Assembly (NCBI RefSeq): GCF_024500045.1
Contig: NZ_JTEO01000004.1
Coordinates: 620,001 to 684,000 of the forward strand
Direction of reading: 5' to 3'
Origin: Methanolobus chelungpuianus
Lineage (GTDB): Archaea > Halobacteriota > Methanosarcinia > Methanosarcinales > Methanosarcinaceae
Length of the DNA stretch: 64,000 bases
Positions within the stretch are counted from its first letter, which is position 1; each line of letters opens with the position of its first letter. The translations under genes were made by a program, and so were the position numbers. Under the pieces are notes generated by a model that worked only from the letters and a program-made list of their open reading frames with translations, did not search any database and was not told where the DNA came from. Of the stretch, positions 26,589-35,300 are shown in pieces.

Positions 26589-27095
26589 TCAGACCTGTTT
26601 CGGCGAGTAGTATTTCTTAATGACCGTATCACAGTTAGAACAGGAAACCACAAGCCACTCGCCCAGATTATGCTGAGCGTATTTTTCGAATATGGAAGAG
26701 CCACATGTGGGACATACGTAGTATTCCTTGAAGTAGTAATGATAGAATTCGGGTGTTCCGGCAAGCCAGTCAAGGACCTTCTGCATATGCTCGAAATAAC
26801 GCTGCTTTGAAGAGTTTCCGGAACTGCTCTGTATGGCATTCGAGACCTTCTCGCTCACACGTGTTGTGTGCTGGCCTGATTTTTGTGTGAGTTTCTTATA
26901 GTCTGAAATATACCTCGTTGTCCGGTCAAGATACTTAAGATAGCCTTCGTGGGCCTTTGGCTCGCTCTTCCATATGGTTCGTACAAAGTACTCCCCCATG
27001 ATATCTTCCATGAGGTCGGCGCATGTAGTGCATATATTGTAACCTTCATACTGCCGTGTGTCCTGCGGGTTACCGCATATCAGACATGTGTCCAT
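26589..27095 (-). CDS. Zinc-ribbon protein of unknown function
   Basis: 168 residues with a zinc knuckle at each end: CLICGNPQ...CTTC in the first 25 residues and CPTCGSS...CSNC near 130-155. The middle is a polar helical region with a Ser/Gln-rich stretch. Both ends look able to bind a structural zinc. The gene sits 13 bases after the DUF22-like gene on the same strand, so the two are likely co-transcribed. I do not recognise a named family. Confidence 0.65.
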   Translation of the reverse strand: MDTCLICGNPQDTRQYEGYNICTTCADLMEDIMGEYFVRTIWKSEPKAHEGYLKYLDRTTRYISDYKKLTQKSGQHTTRVSEKVSNAIQSSSGNSSKQRYFEHMQKVLDWLAGTPEFYHYYFKEYYVCPTCGSSIFEKYAQHNLGEWLVVSCSNCDTVIKKYYSPKQV

Positions 27096-27108
27096 AGGTC
27101 ACAACTCC

Positions 27109-27534
27109 TTAAACCTCATGTACTTCCCGGGGTGTTATGGCCTCACGGGTGAACATTATAGGGAATATATTGAGCACTGCCAGCAGGTCGCCCTTCTTCA
27201 CCTGCCCTGTCTCCTGGCCCAGGACGTATGCGTAGTTGATCACGCGTTCATTGTCAACCGGCTTTGCACCGCCCTTTGCACCCACCTTAATAAGGGAAAC
27301 AAATGCATGATGCGTAAAAGTACAGGGCATGGCCACTGTGTCAGGCTCCAGATATATTTCCCTGACACTCACTTTTCTGAACTCTCCGGCGCGGATGTCT
27401 GTGTCTTCGTCGCAGATTACCATCTCCCACCTGGCACGCGTGGCAACTGTGAATTCGTATGGTGCTGCTCTGACATTCTTGCAGACAAGTTCACCGTTAT
27501 CCCTGCATACTACCCGGACCACTTCTTCTTTCAT
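27109..27534 (-). CDS. DUF22-like archaeal protein
   Basis: 141 residues, predicted soluble and beta-rich, with the patterns WEMVICDEDTDIRAGEFRKV, LEPDTVAMPCTFTHHAFVSL and GQVKKGDLLAVLNIFPI. This resembles the archaeal DUF22 family, whose function is unknown; the assignment is from memory of the pattern. It is flanked by the zinc-ribbon gene and an Lrp regulator, all on the minus strand. Confidence 0.55.
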   Translation of the reverse strand: MKEEVVRVVCRDNGELVCKNVRAAPYEFTVATRARWEMVICDEDTDIRAGEFRKVSVREIYLEPDTVAMPCTFTHHAFVSLIKVGAKGGAKPVDNERVINYAYVLGQETGQVKKGDLLAVLNIFPIMFTREAITPREVHEV

Positions 27535-27608
27535 TCGATCACCAAAATGAAAGTACTATATCTATCTATATATAAGTTCCGAATAACTATCATGAATAAT
27601 CATGATAT

Positions 27609-28070
27609 CTACAAAGGGGGGTTCCTTTTGCGTATAGAAAGAGAGCTTTCCTTGTGACACTTTGTGGTCAGGATGCTGTATGATTTCTTTATGCCGTCCA
27701 CTGCGGCGATTGGATTGAGTACGTCCTCTTTCAGGGTATGCACATCAAATGTCTGCACTTTCAAAAGCAGGTCATAAGGCTCAAGCAGTTCATATATCTC
27801 AAGCACATCCTCGATAGCTTTGAGGCTTTCTATCACGCTGGTCCTTTTCGTCGGCTCTATGTTTATCCCTATAAAGGTCGTGATATTGAATCCTACAACA
27901 GCCGGGTCTACCCTGATCGTGAACTCCTTGATGATACCTGAGCTGTGAAGCTTATCTATCCTTTTGTGCACAGTGGATGTAGCCACGCCAAGCTCATTTG
28001 CTATTAGAGTGCTGTGCATCCTGCAATTCTCGGAGAGACGTTCCAATATAGCGATATCTACCTCATCCAT
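27609..28070 (-). CDS. Lrp/AsnC-family transcription regulator
   Basis: 153 residues in the classic two-part form: an N-terminal winged helix (IAILERLSENCRMHSTLIA, then LGVATSTVHKRIDKLHSSGII) and a C-terminal RAM ligand-binding domain (IKEFTIRVDPAVVGFNITTF through LKEDVLNPIAAVDGI). Such regulators sense amino acids or related metabolites. The divergent neighbour is the ferredoxin/flavoprotein unit, which it may control together with the genes downstream of it. Confidence 0.9.
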   Translation of the reverse strand: MDEVDIAILERLSENCRMHSTLIANELGVATSTVHKRIDKLHSSGIIKEFTIRVDPAVVGFNITTFIGINIEPTKRTSVIESLKAIEDVLEIYELLEPYDLLLKVQTFDVHTLKEDVLNPIAAVDGIKKSYSILTTKCHKESSLSIRKRNPPL

Positions 28071-28196
28071 ACAGATAAATATGCAATGTTAATAATATAT
28101 TTTTCTGTTTTTAACCCTTTCCGGAAACAAATTAAGGGATCAACTCCCAAATATTTCATTATGGTTGTCCAAATGACACAAAATATGAGGGGCTAT

Positions 28197-28218
28197 GTTC
28201 TCCGTCGGACAGGAGAAC
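28197..28218. promoter_or_regulatory. 7-bp inverted repeat between lrp and ferredoxin
   Basis: gttctcc and ggagaac surround an 8-base spacer in the divergent intergenic region. Lrp-type proteins bind spaced inverted repeats, so this is a candidate operator. Confidence 0.35.
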
Positions 28219-28285
28219 CAGCAGTAATGACAATAACACTTTTTATTATTGAGTTCTTTAATAACACAAAAAACGGTGAAAGACC

Positions 28286-28441
28286 ATGAGAGTGAACGAA
28301 AACTGCGTAGGATGCGGCCAATGTGCTTCTTTTTGTAGATTTGACGCCATTGAGGTGAGAGGCAGGGCGAGTATGAACGGAAATTGTGTAGAGTGCGGTA
28401 TTTGCACCGCTTACTGCCCTGTTAAGGCAATAGAGGGATAA
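28286..28441 (+). CDS. 51-residue 2[4Fe-4S] ferredoxin
   Basis: A mini-ferredoxin with two cluster motifs: CVGCGQCASFC (ending RF instead of the usual P) and CVECGICTAYCP. The start ATG follows ggtga, and the stop is one base before the flavoprotein ATG, so the two are coupled. It probably supplies electrons to that enzyme or accepts them from it. Confidence 0.85.
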   Translation: MRVNENCVGCGQCASFCRFDAIEVRGRASMNGNCVECGICTAYCPVKAIEG

Positions 28442-28442
28442 G

Positions 28443-29738
28443 ATGAAGGCAATTGTAATAGGCGCCGGGCTTGGCGGTCTGTTGAGCGCAGCCAGGCTCT
28501 CAGGAGAAGGATGGGAAGTAGAAGTGTTCGAACGGCTCCCCTTTATAGGGGGCAGGTTCACAAACATACCTTACCATGGATTCCAGCTGTCCACAGGTGC
28601 GCTGCACATGATACCTCACGGCCCTTCCGGCCCTCTTGCAAGGCTTCTCAGGGATGTCGGAGCAGATGTCGAGATAGTCCGCTCGAAACCAACCGCAGTT
28701 ATCCGGGTGCCCCGGAAGAAAGGGGACCGGGACTACAAGTTCGGCCACAAGGATATCCTTTTTCAGGATTTCAAGGTGCCATTCTCCCTGGTGAACCGCC
28801 TTAAGCTTGTCTACTACATAATAAGCACCAGGAAGAACCCGCCTAAGGGAATCTCGTTTGCTCAATGGTGTACGGACCACATTGACCAGGACTGGACACA
28901 CAGGATATCAGACTCGTTCTTTGGCTGGGCCCTGAGCCTCAGGGCGGCGGATGTGCCAGTAGAGGAGGCGTTCGAGATAATAGAGAACCTCTATCGCTAC
29001 GGAGGATCGGGCGTGCCTATGGGAGGATGCAAGGGTGTGACAGATGCTCTTGTCAAAGTGATAAATTCCAACGGGGGCGTGATACATACCTCGTCGGAAG
29101 TGACATCCATAGCCGCAGGAGCAGCCGATGCTACAAAAGCCGGCAGTGTCATCGTTTGCGGCACTGAGCATGCGGCAGACATCATCATAAGTGACATTGG
29201 ACATGAGTCCACTGCCACTCTGCTGCAAGGCTTTGAGGCCGACAGAAAGCTTCAGGATTATACACGCACAGCCGGCGAACTGAAACCCTCTGCCGGTATT
29301 AAGATATGCCTTTCATCGGATAAGCCACTCATCGGACATGGGGGTGTCATGCTCACACCGTATGCAAAGAGAGTGAATGGCATTAACGAGGTCACCAATA
29401 TCGATCCGGGTCTTGCGCCTTCCGGAAAGCACCTGACCATGTCCCACCAGTGTGTCCGCTGGGAAGACCTTGACAAACTGGATAAAGAGATAGAACTTGG
29501 CCTGGAGGACCTCAGGGACATATTTGCCGGAAAGGATTATGAGGTGCTGCTCATCCAGTCATACTCCGACGGCTGGCCTGTAAACAGATCCCCTTCCGGA
29601 GCTGACCTGAAGAACAGGACACCAGTTTCCAACCTGTTCATTGTAGGGGATGGGGCAAAAGGCAGGGGAGGCATAGAAGTAGAAGGTGTGGCCCTTGGCG
29701 TGGAGCACACCATGAAGGAGATACTGGGAGGAAAGTGA
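28443..29738 (+). CDS. FAD-dependent oxidoreductase, phytoene-desaturase-like
   Basis: 431 residues with an N-terminal dinucleotide-binding fold (IVIGAGLGGLLSAARL, then EVFERLPFIGGRF) and the C-terminal FAD motif VGDGAKGRGGIEVEGVALGV. This is the CrtI/phytoene dehydrogenase-like amine oxidase superfamily. Methanogens make saturated isoprenoid chains and methanophenazine, so an isoprenoid oxidation or reduction step is plausible but unproven. Pairing with a ferredoxin one base upstream mirrors the ferredoxin plus geranylgeranyl reductase pair at 33841. Confidence 0.8.
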   Translation: MKAIVIGAGLGGLLSAARLSGEGWEVEVFERLPFIGGRFTNIPYHGFQLSTGALHMIPHGPSGPLARLLRDVGADVEIVRSKPTAVIRVPRKKGDRDYKFGHKDILFQDFKVPFSLVNRLKLVYYIISTRKNPPKGISFAQWCTDHIDQDWTHRISDSFFGWALSLRAADVPVEEAFEIIENLYRYGGSGVPMGGCKGVTDALVKVINSNGGVIHTSSEVTSIAAGAADATKAGSVIVCGTEHAADIIISDIGHESTATLLQGFEADRKLQDYTRTAGELKPSAGIKICLSSDKPLIGHGGVMLTPYAKRVNGINEVTNIDPGLAPSGKHLTMSHQCVRWEDLDKLDKEIELGLEDLRDIFAGKDYEVLLIQSYSDGWPVNRSPSGADLKNRTPVSNLFIVGDGAKGRGGIEVEGVALGVEHTMKEILGGK

Positions 29739-29820
29739 ACAGAGCCACAGTATACTCCCGGTACGGAAGAAGAACATTCAATTAAACTTATGTATATGTT
29801 ATTGTATTCATTGATTAACG

Positions 29821-30807
29821 ATGCCTGAATTCATAACTTTTTGTCGTAACGTCTTCATACCTGTCACCAATATCTGCAGGAATGAGTGCGGATACTGCAC
29901 CTTCAGACGTAGTCCGGATGACCCGGCAGCCCGGCTGATGACCGGAGAGGAGATCGTCCCCTTACTTACCGAAGGTAAGGAAGCAGGGTGTACGGAGGCA
30001 CTTTTCACATTCGGTGAATATGCCGAGGAAGTGCCGGGATACAAGGATCTGCTTGAGGGGATCGGATATTCTTCTACCGTAGAATATGTTTCCGACCTTT
30101 GCAGGATTGCCATAGAGATCGGGCTCCTGCCGCATACCAACGCAGGGCTTCTCAATTACACGGAACTTGAGACCCTTAAGCCATTGAATGCCAGCATGGG
30201 CCTTATGCTCGAGACCACGGCTGATCTTGATGCACATGCCGGCAGCCCCGGTAAAAGACCCTCGGCAAGGCTCAAGACCATGAGCTACGCAGGAGAGCTT
30301 CAGATCCCTTTCACTACAGGCATACTTGTCGGGATCGGAGAAACACTGGATGACAGGATTAATTCCCTCCAGTCCATTGCAGAACTGCATGAGAAGTACG
30401 GACATATCCAGGAAGTCATAATCCAGAACTTTATGCCAAAGCCCGATACACCAATGGCAGACTGCCTCCCTCCCACCGATGAAGAGATGATGCAGACCGT
30501 ACTGATTGCAGGCGAGATACTTCCGCAGGATGTCACGATACAGGTCGCACCCAATCTCATCGATCCCTATGTTCTGATACAGTGTGGGGCAGGCGACCTT
30601 GGAGGCATATCCCCGACAACCATCGACTGGATCAACCCGGAGGCAAACTGGCCTGACCTTGAAAGGCTGAAGCAGATGGTAAGGGGTATTCCGATACGGG
30701 AAAGACTCCCGATATATCCGGAATACATAAGGAAGGGCTGGTACAGCGAACAGCTGAAGGATCTCATCCTCTCTGTCGCGGATGAGGAAGGATACCGGAA
30801 AGTTTGA
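29821..30807 (+). CDS. cofG: FO synthase subunit CofG (radical SAM)
   Basis: 328 residues. CofG completes formation of the deazaflavin FO (7,8-didemethyl-8-hydroxy-5-deazariboflavin), the chromophore of F420, from the adduct made by CofH. The radical SAM cysteines are in CRNECGYCTF near residue 20. The later VGIGETLDDR and GDLGGISP motifs match the family. A TATA-like run about 30 bases before the ATG suggests a leaderless message. Confidence 0.93.
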   Translation: MPEFITFCRNVFIPVTNICRNECGYCTFRRSPDDPAARLMTGEEIVPLLTEGKEAGCTEALFTFGEYAEEVPGYKDLLEGIGYSSTVEYVSDLCRIAIEIGLLPHTNAGLLNYTELETLKPLNASMGLMLETTADLDAHAGSPGKRPSARLKTMSYAGELQIPFTTGILVGIGETLDDRINSLQSIAELHEKYGHIQEVIIQNFMPKPDTPMADCLPPTDEEMMQTVLIAGEILPQDVTIQVAPNLIDPYVLIQCGAGDLGGISPTTIDWINPEANWPDLERLKQMVRGIPIRERLPIYPEYIRKGWYSEQLKDLILSVADEEGYRKV

Positions 30808-30896
30808 AATGCTACGGCATTGTATAGTGGGGATAATTCCAATGGGATAAGCCCGGAAGAAGAGGTCTGCCTGAACACAACATACCGGAGAATTTC

Positions 30897-32015
30897 ATGA
30901 AACCGACTATCAGTGACGATGTAATTGAGAATGCCCTGGAGGGAAGAACTACTAAGGAAGAAGCACTCTCCCTGCTGCAGGCGCATCCGTTCGAACTCTT
31001 TGAACTTGCCGACAGGTTACGTTACGAAACAGTCGGGGATGTTGTCACCTATATTGTGAACCGCAACATCAATTTCACAAACAGATGCATTGGCAACTGC
31101 GGATTCTGCGCCTTCAAGGATAATTCCGGCTATATCCTCAGTACCGATCAGATACTTGAAAAGGTGGAGGAGGCTGACAGGCTCGGGGCAACCGAGGTAT
31201 GCATCCAGGGAGGCCTGCTGCCTGATGTGGATCTGGATTTTTACATCAATATCATTGAGTCGGTGAAGGAAGCGTTCCCTCACATAAGTACTCATGCCTT
31301 TTCTCCCATGGAGGTCTACCACGCATCAAGAAAGAGCGACATGGAAGTCGATGATGCATTGCTTGCTTTGAAAAAGGCGGGCCTTGACTCCATGCCGGGA
31401 ACGGCAGCAGAGATACTTTCCGACAGGGTACGGAAGCTGATATGTCCCGGCAAACTGAACACCGCAGAATGGGCCGACGTGATCACAAAAGCCCACAGGA
31501 CCGGCATACCCACCACAGCCACCATGATGTACGGTCACATCGAGACCATGGAGGAAAGGATAGAGCATATGATGCTTATCAGGGAGATACAGAAAGAAAC
31601 AGGCGGCTTTACAGAGTTCGTGCCCCTGCCTTTCATGCCCTATAACAATAAGGTCGGCGAACAGATGCTGAGATCCGGGAAGTATGTCACCCCTGGCATG
31701 GAAGACCTGAAGATGTATGCCCTTGCCAGGATAATCCTCAACACCCATGTAAGGAATATCCAGTCCAGCTGGGTGAAGCTCGGAAAGAAACTGTCTCAGG
31801 TTGCATTGTACTGCGGGGCCAACGATCTTGGAGGAACCCTTATGGAAGAGAAGATATCCCGTTCTGCAGGTGCCACCAACGGAGAGTTCATGTCCGCACA
31901 GGAACTTGAATGGTTCATCAGGACGGCAGGAAGGCAGCCAAAGCAGAGGAACACGGTCTATACCAAGGTGTTCGATGCAGCCACCCCGGGAAAAGTGAAT
32001 ATAAGGATGGCATGA
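30897..32015 (+). CDS. cofH: FO synthase subunit CofH, copy 1 (radical SAM)
   Basis: 372 residues. CofH couples tyrosine to 5-amino-6-ribitylaminouracil in FO synthesis. The radical SAM cluster motif is CIGNCGFCAF (about residues 66-75), followed by EVCIQGGLLPD and the SPMEVYHA motif typical of the MqnC/CofH group. The last four bases (atga) overlap the second copy. Confidence 0.92.
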   Translation: MKPTISDDVIENALEGRTTKEEALSLLQAHPFELFELADRLRYETVGDVVTYIVNRNINFTNRCIGNCGFCAFKDNSGYILSTDQILEKVEEADRLGATEVCIQGGLLPDVDLDFYINIIESVKEAFPHISTHAFSPMEVYHASRKSDMEVDDALLALKKAGLDSMPGTAAEILSDRVRKLICPGKLNTAEWADVITKAHRTGIPTTATMMYGHIETMEERIEHMMLIREIQKETGGFTEFVPLPFMPYNNKVGEQMLRSGKYVTPGMEDLKMYALARIILNTHVRNIQSSWVKLGKKLSQVALYCGANDLGGTLMEEKISRSAGATNGEFMSAQELEWFIRTAGRQPKQRNTVYTKVFDAATPGKVNIRMA

Positions 32016-33091
32016 GGATCTTGCTTCCCGACCATATCATTGAGAATGCCCGCAGCGGAGATATAGGGTATGAAGATGCCCTGGGGCTGCTGGATGCAAA
32101 TCCCTTCGATCTCTTCAGCCTTGCAAACGACATCCGCTATGATGCTGTAGGCGACACTGTCAGCTATGTGGTCAACAGGAACATCTACCTTACTAACCAC
32201 TGCATCGGAACCTGCGGTTTCTGTGCTTTCAAGCAGAGCAAGGGCTATGTGCTTTCCAGGGAGGAAGTGCTCAGGGAAGTGAAACTGGCAGATGATGCCG
32301 GAGCCGCCGAGGTATGCGTGCAGGGCGGATATAATCCTGATCTCACACTCGATTATTATCTGGATATCTTCGAGGCTATCAGGTCCGAGTATCCCGGGAT
32401 GAACATCCACGGCCTCTCACCCATGGAAGTATCCTATTCCGCAGCCCGGGCGGGAGTGCCCGTGGAAGAAGCGCTGACGCTCCTGAAGGAGAGCGGACTC
32501 GGAACACTTACAGGTACCTCGGCAGAGATCCTTGTGGACAGGGTGCGCAATATAATATGCCCTGACAAGGTCAGCACAGCTGAATGGACCAGTATCATCA
32601 CAACTGCTCACGGGGTTGGGCTGCGCACCAACTCGACAATTATGTTCGGCCATGTTGAAAGCATAAGGGAAAGGCTTGAACATATATTCCTTATACGTGA
32701 TATCCAGAAGCAGACGGGCGGATTCACCGAGTTCATACCCATGCCTTTCATGCCCTATAACAACAGGATAGGGGAAAGCATGATGGAAAGAGGCCAGTAC
32801 ATGACCGGCGGTATTGAAGATATCCGGCTGTTAGCCCTTGCAAGGATCATACTTAACACTCACATCGATAATATACAGGCACCCTGGGTGAAGCTGGGCA
32901 AGAAGCTTGCACAGGTTGCGTTATTCAGCGGCGCCAACGATCTTGGAGGAACGCTCATGGAAGATCACATCACCACCGCTTCGGGAGGCAGCAACGGGGA
33001 ATACACCCCTGCAGGCGAGCTGGAGTGGATCATCCGGGAGAGCGGCAGGATACCAAAAAGAAGGAACGCCGTTTATGAGGAATGCAGATGA
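32012..33091 (+). CDS. cofH: FO synthase subunit CofH, copy 2 (radical SAM)
   Basis: 359 residues, clearly homologous to the gene before it, with cluster motif CIGTCGFCAF, EVCVQGGYNPD and SPMEVSYSA. Two cofH genes also occur in Methanosarcina. The start is set at ATG 32012 (MRILLPDH), which overlaps the cofH-1 stop; the frame extends 34 codons further back inside cofH-1 but that part is not family sequence. Whether both copies make FO or one has another role is unknown. Confidence 0.9.
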   Translation: MRILLPDHIIENARSGDIGYEDALGLLDANPFDLFSLANDIRYDAVGDTVSYVVNRNIYLTNHCIGTCGFCAFKQSKGYVLSREEVLREVKLADDAGAAEVCVQGGYNPDLTLDYYLDIFEAIRSEYPGMNIHGLSPMEVSYSAARAGVPVEEALTLLKESGLGTLTGTSAEILVDRVRNIICPDKVSTAEWTSIITTAHGVGLRTNSTIMFGHVESIRERLEHIFLIRDIQKQTGGFTEFIPMPFMPYNNRIGESMMERGQYMTGGIEDIRLLALARIILNTHIDNIQAPWVKLGKKLAQVALFSGANDLGGTLMEDHITTASGGSNGEYTPAGELEWIIRESGRIPKRRNAVYEECR

Positions 33092-33720
33092 AAGCACTCA
33101 TCCCTTACAAAAAACAGAACGCTAAATCACGACTCTCTCCTGCGCTTTCCCTCCGTGAACGGGAGCACTTTGTTGAACTCATGCTCAGGGACGTGGTGGG
33201 AAGCCTTCGGAAGGCAGGTGTCAACAGCATTGATGTCCTGACAACACCAAGCAATGGTGTCCCAAGTGATCTGGGAGTGAACATACTTCTCAGCGAGCAC
33301 GACCTCAATGAGGCCATCAACCAGTATCTTGAGTCTGTCAGCGAACCCGTGCTCATTATAATGGCAGACCTGCCAATGGTGCTTCCCAGGCATATCAGCG
33401 AGATAGTTGCCGTAGAGAAGGACCTGGTCATAGTTCCCGGGAAAGGAGGGGGGACCAATGTGCTCTTCATAAGGAATCCGGGAAGTTTTCATGTTCGTTA
33501 CTATGATTCCAGTTTTCTCAATCACTGCAGGATAGCGGAGGAAATGAGACAGTCCGTCCATGTATACGATTCCTTCCTGCTGAGCACCGATATTGATGAG
33601 CCCCATGACCTTATAGAAGTGATGCTGCACGGGCACGGCCTGTCAAAGGCATACGTTGACAGTAAGTTTGGTATGGAAGGCAATGGCAGGTCAAGGGCCA
33701 GGCTTGAACTCCTTCAGTAA
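33088..33720 (+). CDS. cofC: 2-phospho-L-lactate guanylyltransferase CofC
   Basis: 210 residues. CofC activates 2-phospholactate (or phosphoenolpyruvate) with GTP for transfer to FO. The nucleotidyltransferase signature appears as ALIPYKKQNAKSRLSP at the start, MADLPMV near residue 93 and the glycine-rich PGKGGGTNVLF. ATG 33088 is chosen over 33082 because it overlaps the cofH stop in the usual atga manner. Confidence 0.93.
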   Translation: MKALIPYKKQNAKSRLSPALSLREREHFVELMLRDVVGSLRKAGVNSIDVLTTPSNGVPSDLGVNILLSEHDLNEAINQYLESVSEPVLIIMADLPMVLPRHISEIVAVEKDLVIVPGKGGGTNVLFIRNPGSFHVRYYDSSFLNHCRIAEEMRQSVHVYDSFLLSTDIDEPHDLIEVMLHGHGLSKAYVDSKFGMEGNGRSRARLELLQ

Positions 33721-33840
33721 TGTAAAGTATTTGTAACCCTTCCGCCATATAGGATAACCTCATGCCATTCCCGGTTCTATGCCGTGGGACTATAGACTTC
33801 CTCACTACAGATAAAACGTTGTTAATACAGGTGATAATAA

Positions 33841-34014
33841 GTGGCCATCAAGGTGAATAAATTCAAATGCGGATACTGTGGTGCATGCGTAGGTGTGTGC
33901 CCTCCCGGTGCGCTTGAATTGGTCGAGACTTGGATCGAAGCGGATGAGAAGTGCACAAGTTGCGGGATATGCGCCAAGATCTGCCCGGTGGGAGCCATTG
34001 AGGTGTCCAGATGA
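33841..34014 (+). CDS. 57-residue 2[4Fe-4S] ferredoxin
   Basis: Two complete cluster motifs, [14 protein letters not shown] and [14 protein letters not shown], in a 57-residue protein starting with GTG after an aggtgat site. The stop overlaps the start of the reductase gene (atga). It is the likely electron donor for the lipid reductase, since archaeal geranylgeranyl reductases in methanogens are known to use a ferredoxin encoded alongside. Confidence 0.88.
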   Translation: MAIKVNKFKCGYCGACVGVCPPGALELVETWIEADEKCTSCGICAKICPVGAIEVSR

Positions 34015-35225
34015 AAGACCATTATGATGTCATTGTGGTCGGTGCAGGTCCTGCCGGATCCATTGCTGCCAAGACCGCAGCGATGAAAGGCCTCAGTGTG
34101 CTTATGATAGAGAAACGCCAGGAGATAGGGGACCCTGTCAGGTGTGCAGAGGGAGTGAGCAAGGTATGGCTGCGCAAGCATATTGAGCCTGACCACCGCT
34201 GGATATGCGCCGATGTCAAGGGATCACGTATCTTCTCACCTGATGGCACCATGATCGAGATGGCAGAGGAAATAGCCGGCGGAGAGGTCGGTTACGTCCT
34301 GGAACGTAAGATATTTGACCGTGCGCTTGCATACGAAAGTGCAAAAGCAGGCGCAGAGGTAATGGTCAAGACCAGGGCGACAGGACTCCTAACAGAGAAC
34401 GGGTTCGTCAGGGGTGTCAGGCTGATGCACCTGGGAGAAGAAAAGGAAGTTCGTTCAAGACTGGTTATCGGCGCAGACGGTGTCGAATCAAAGGTAGGCA
34501 GGTGGGCTGGCATTGATACTTCGATCAAGCCTGCTGATCTCGAGACGTGCGCCCAGTTTCTCATGAGCGGGACAGGCATTGACCAGGACTACTGCTATTT
34601 CTACCTGGGCAATGAGATAGCCCCATGTGGGTACATATGGATATTCCCGAAGGGAGAGGACCTTGCCAATGTAGGCATAGGCATACTTGGTAACAAGTCC
34701 GGTAAGAAACATGCAGTTGACTACCTGAAGGATTTCGTGGGACAAAAGTTCCCCGATGCAAAGATACTTGAGATCGATGTCGGAGGAGTGCCTGTCAGTG
34801 GCAGTATAGAAAGGACCATTGCAAATGGCCTTATGCTGGTGGGAGATGCGGCAAGACAGTCTGACCCGATCACGGGCGGAGGGATAATAAACGCCATGGA
34901 AGCAGGCAAGATCGCAGGCGAGGTTGCATACGAGGCCATTTCCAGGAACGATGTCTCAACATCGATGCTGGAGCTCTATGAGAAAAGATGGCGCCAGACA
35001 ATAGGTATGGAGATCGATAACAGCCTGATCGTTAAAGATGCTTTCATCAGTTTTACGGATAAGGAGATCAACTCCCTGGCGCACTCTCTGGAAGGCGTCA
35101 ATTTCTCCAGCATGAGTCTCATTGACCTCCTATATGCCCTTTTCAAGGCAAACAAAAAGCTTCTCTGGGACCTGAGAGTACTTTTCAAGAACGTGGTCAA
35201 ACACGAGCTGGACTTTGAGCGCTGA
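34011..35225 (+). CDS. Digeranylgeranylglycerophospholipid reductase
   Basis: 404 residues. It saturates the geranylgeranyl chains of archaeal membrane lipids, using FAD. Motifs: [19 protein letters not shown] at the N-terminus, [23 protein letters not shown], and the second FAD contact [16 protein letters not shown] near residue 280. The length and order fit the family closely, and the coupled ferredoxin supports the assignment. Confidence 0.93.
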   Translation: MKDHYDVIVVGAGPAGSIAAKTAAMKGLSVLMIEKRQEIGDPVRCAEGVSKVWLRKHIEPDHRWICADVKGSRIFSPDGTMIEMAEEIAGGEVGYVLERKIFDRALAYESAKAGAEVMVKTRATGLLTENGFVRGVRLMHLGEEKEVRSRLVIGADGVESKVGRWAGIDTSIKPADLETCAQFLMSGTGIDQDYCYFYLGNEIAPCGYIWIFPKGEDLANVGIGILGNKSGKKHAVDYLKDFVGQKFPDAKILEIDVGGVPVSGSIERTIANGLMLVGDAARQSDPITGGGIINAMEAGKIAGEVAYEAISRNDVSTSMLELYEKRWRQTIGMEIDNSLIVKDAFISFTDKEINSLAHSLEGVNFSSMSLIDLLYALFKANKKLLWDLRVLFKNVVKHELDFER

Positions 35226-35226
35226 C

Positions 35227-35252
35227 CGGCAGGAAACTGCCGATCACATTTT
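35227..35252 (+). terminator. Terminator after the lipid reductase
   Basis: cggcag and ctgccg pair around a stable gaaa tetraloop immediately after the stop, followed by a T-rich run (cattttgtttcc). Confidence 0.6.
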
Positions 35253-35300
35253 GTTTCCGGTCTATTTTTCTTCAGCTACTTCCACTGAAACAGCTGTAGC

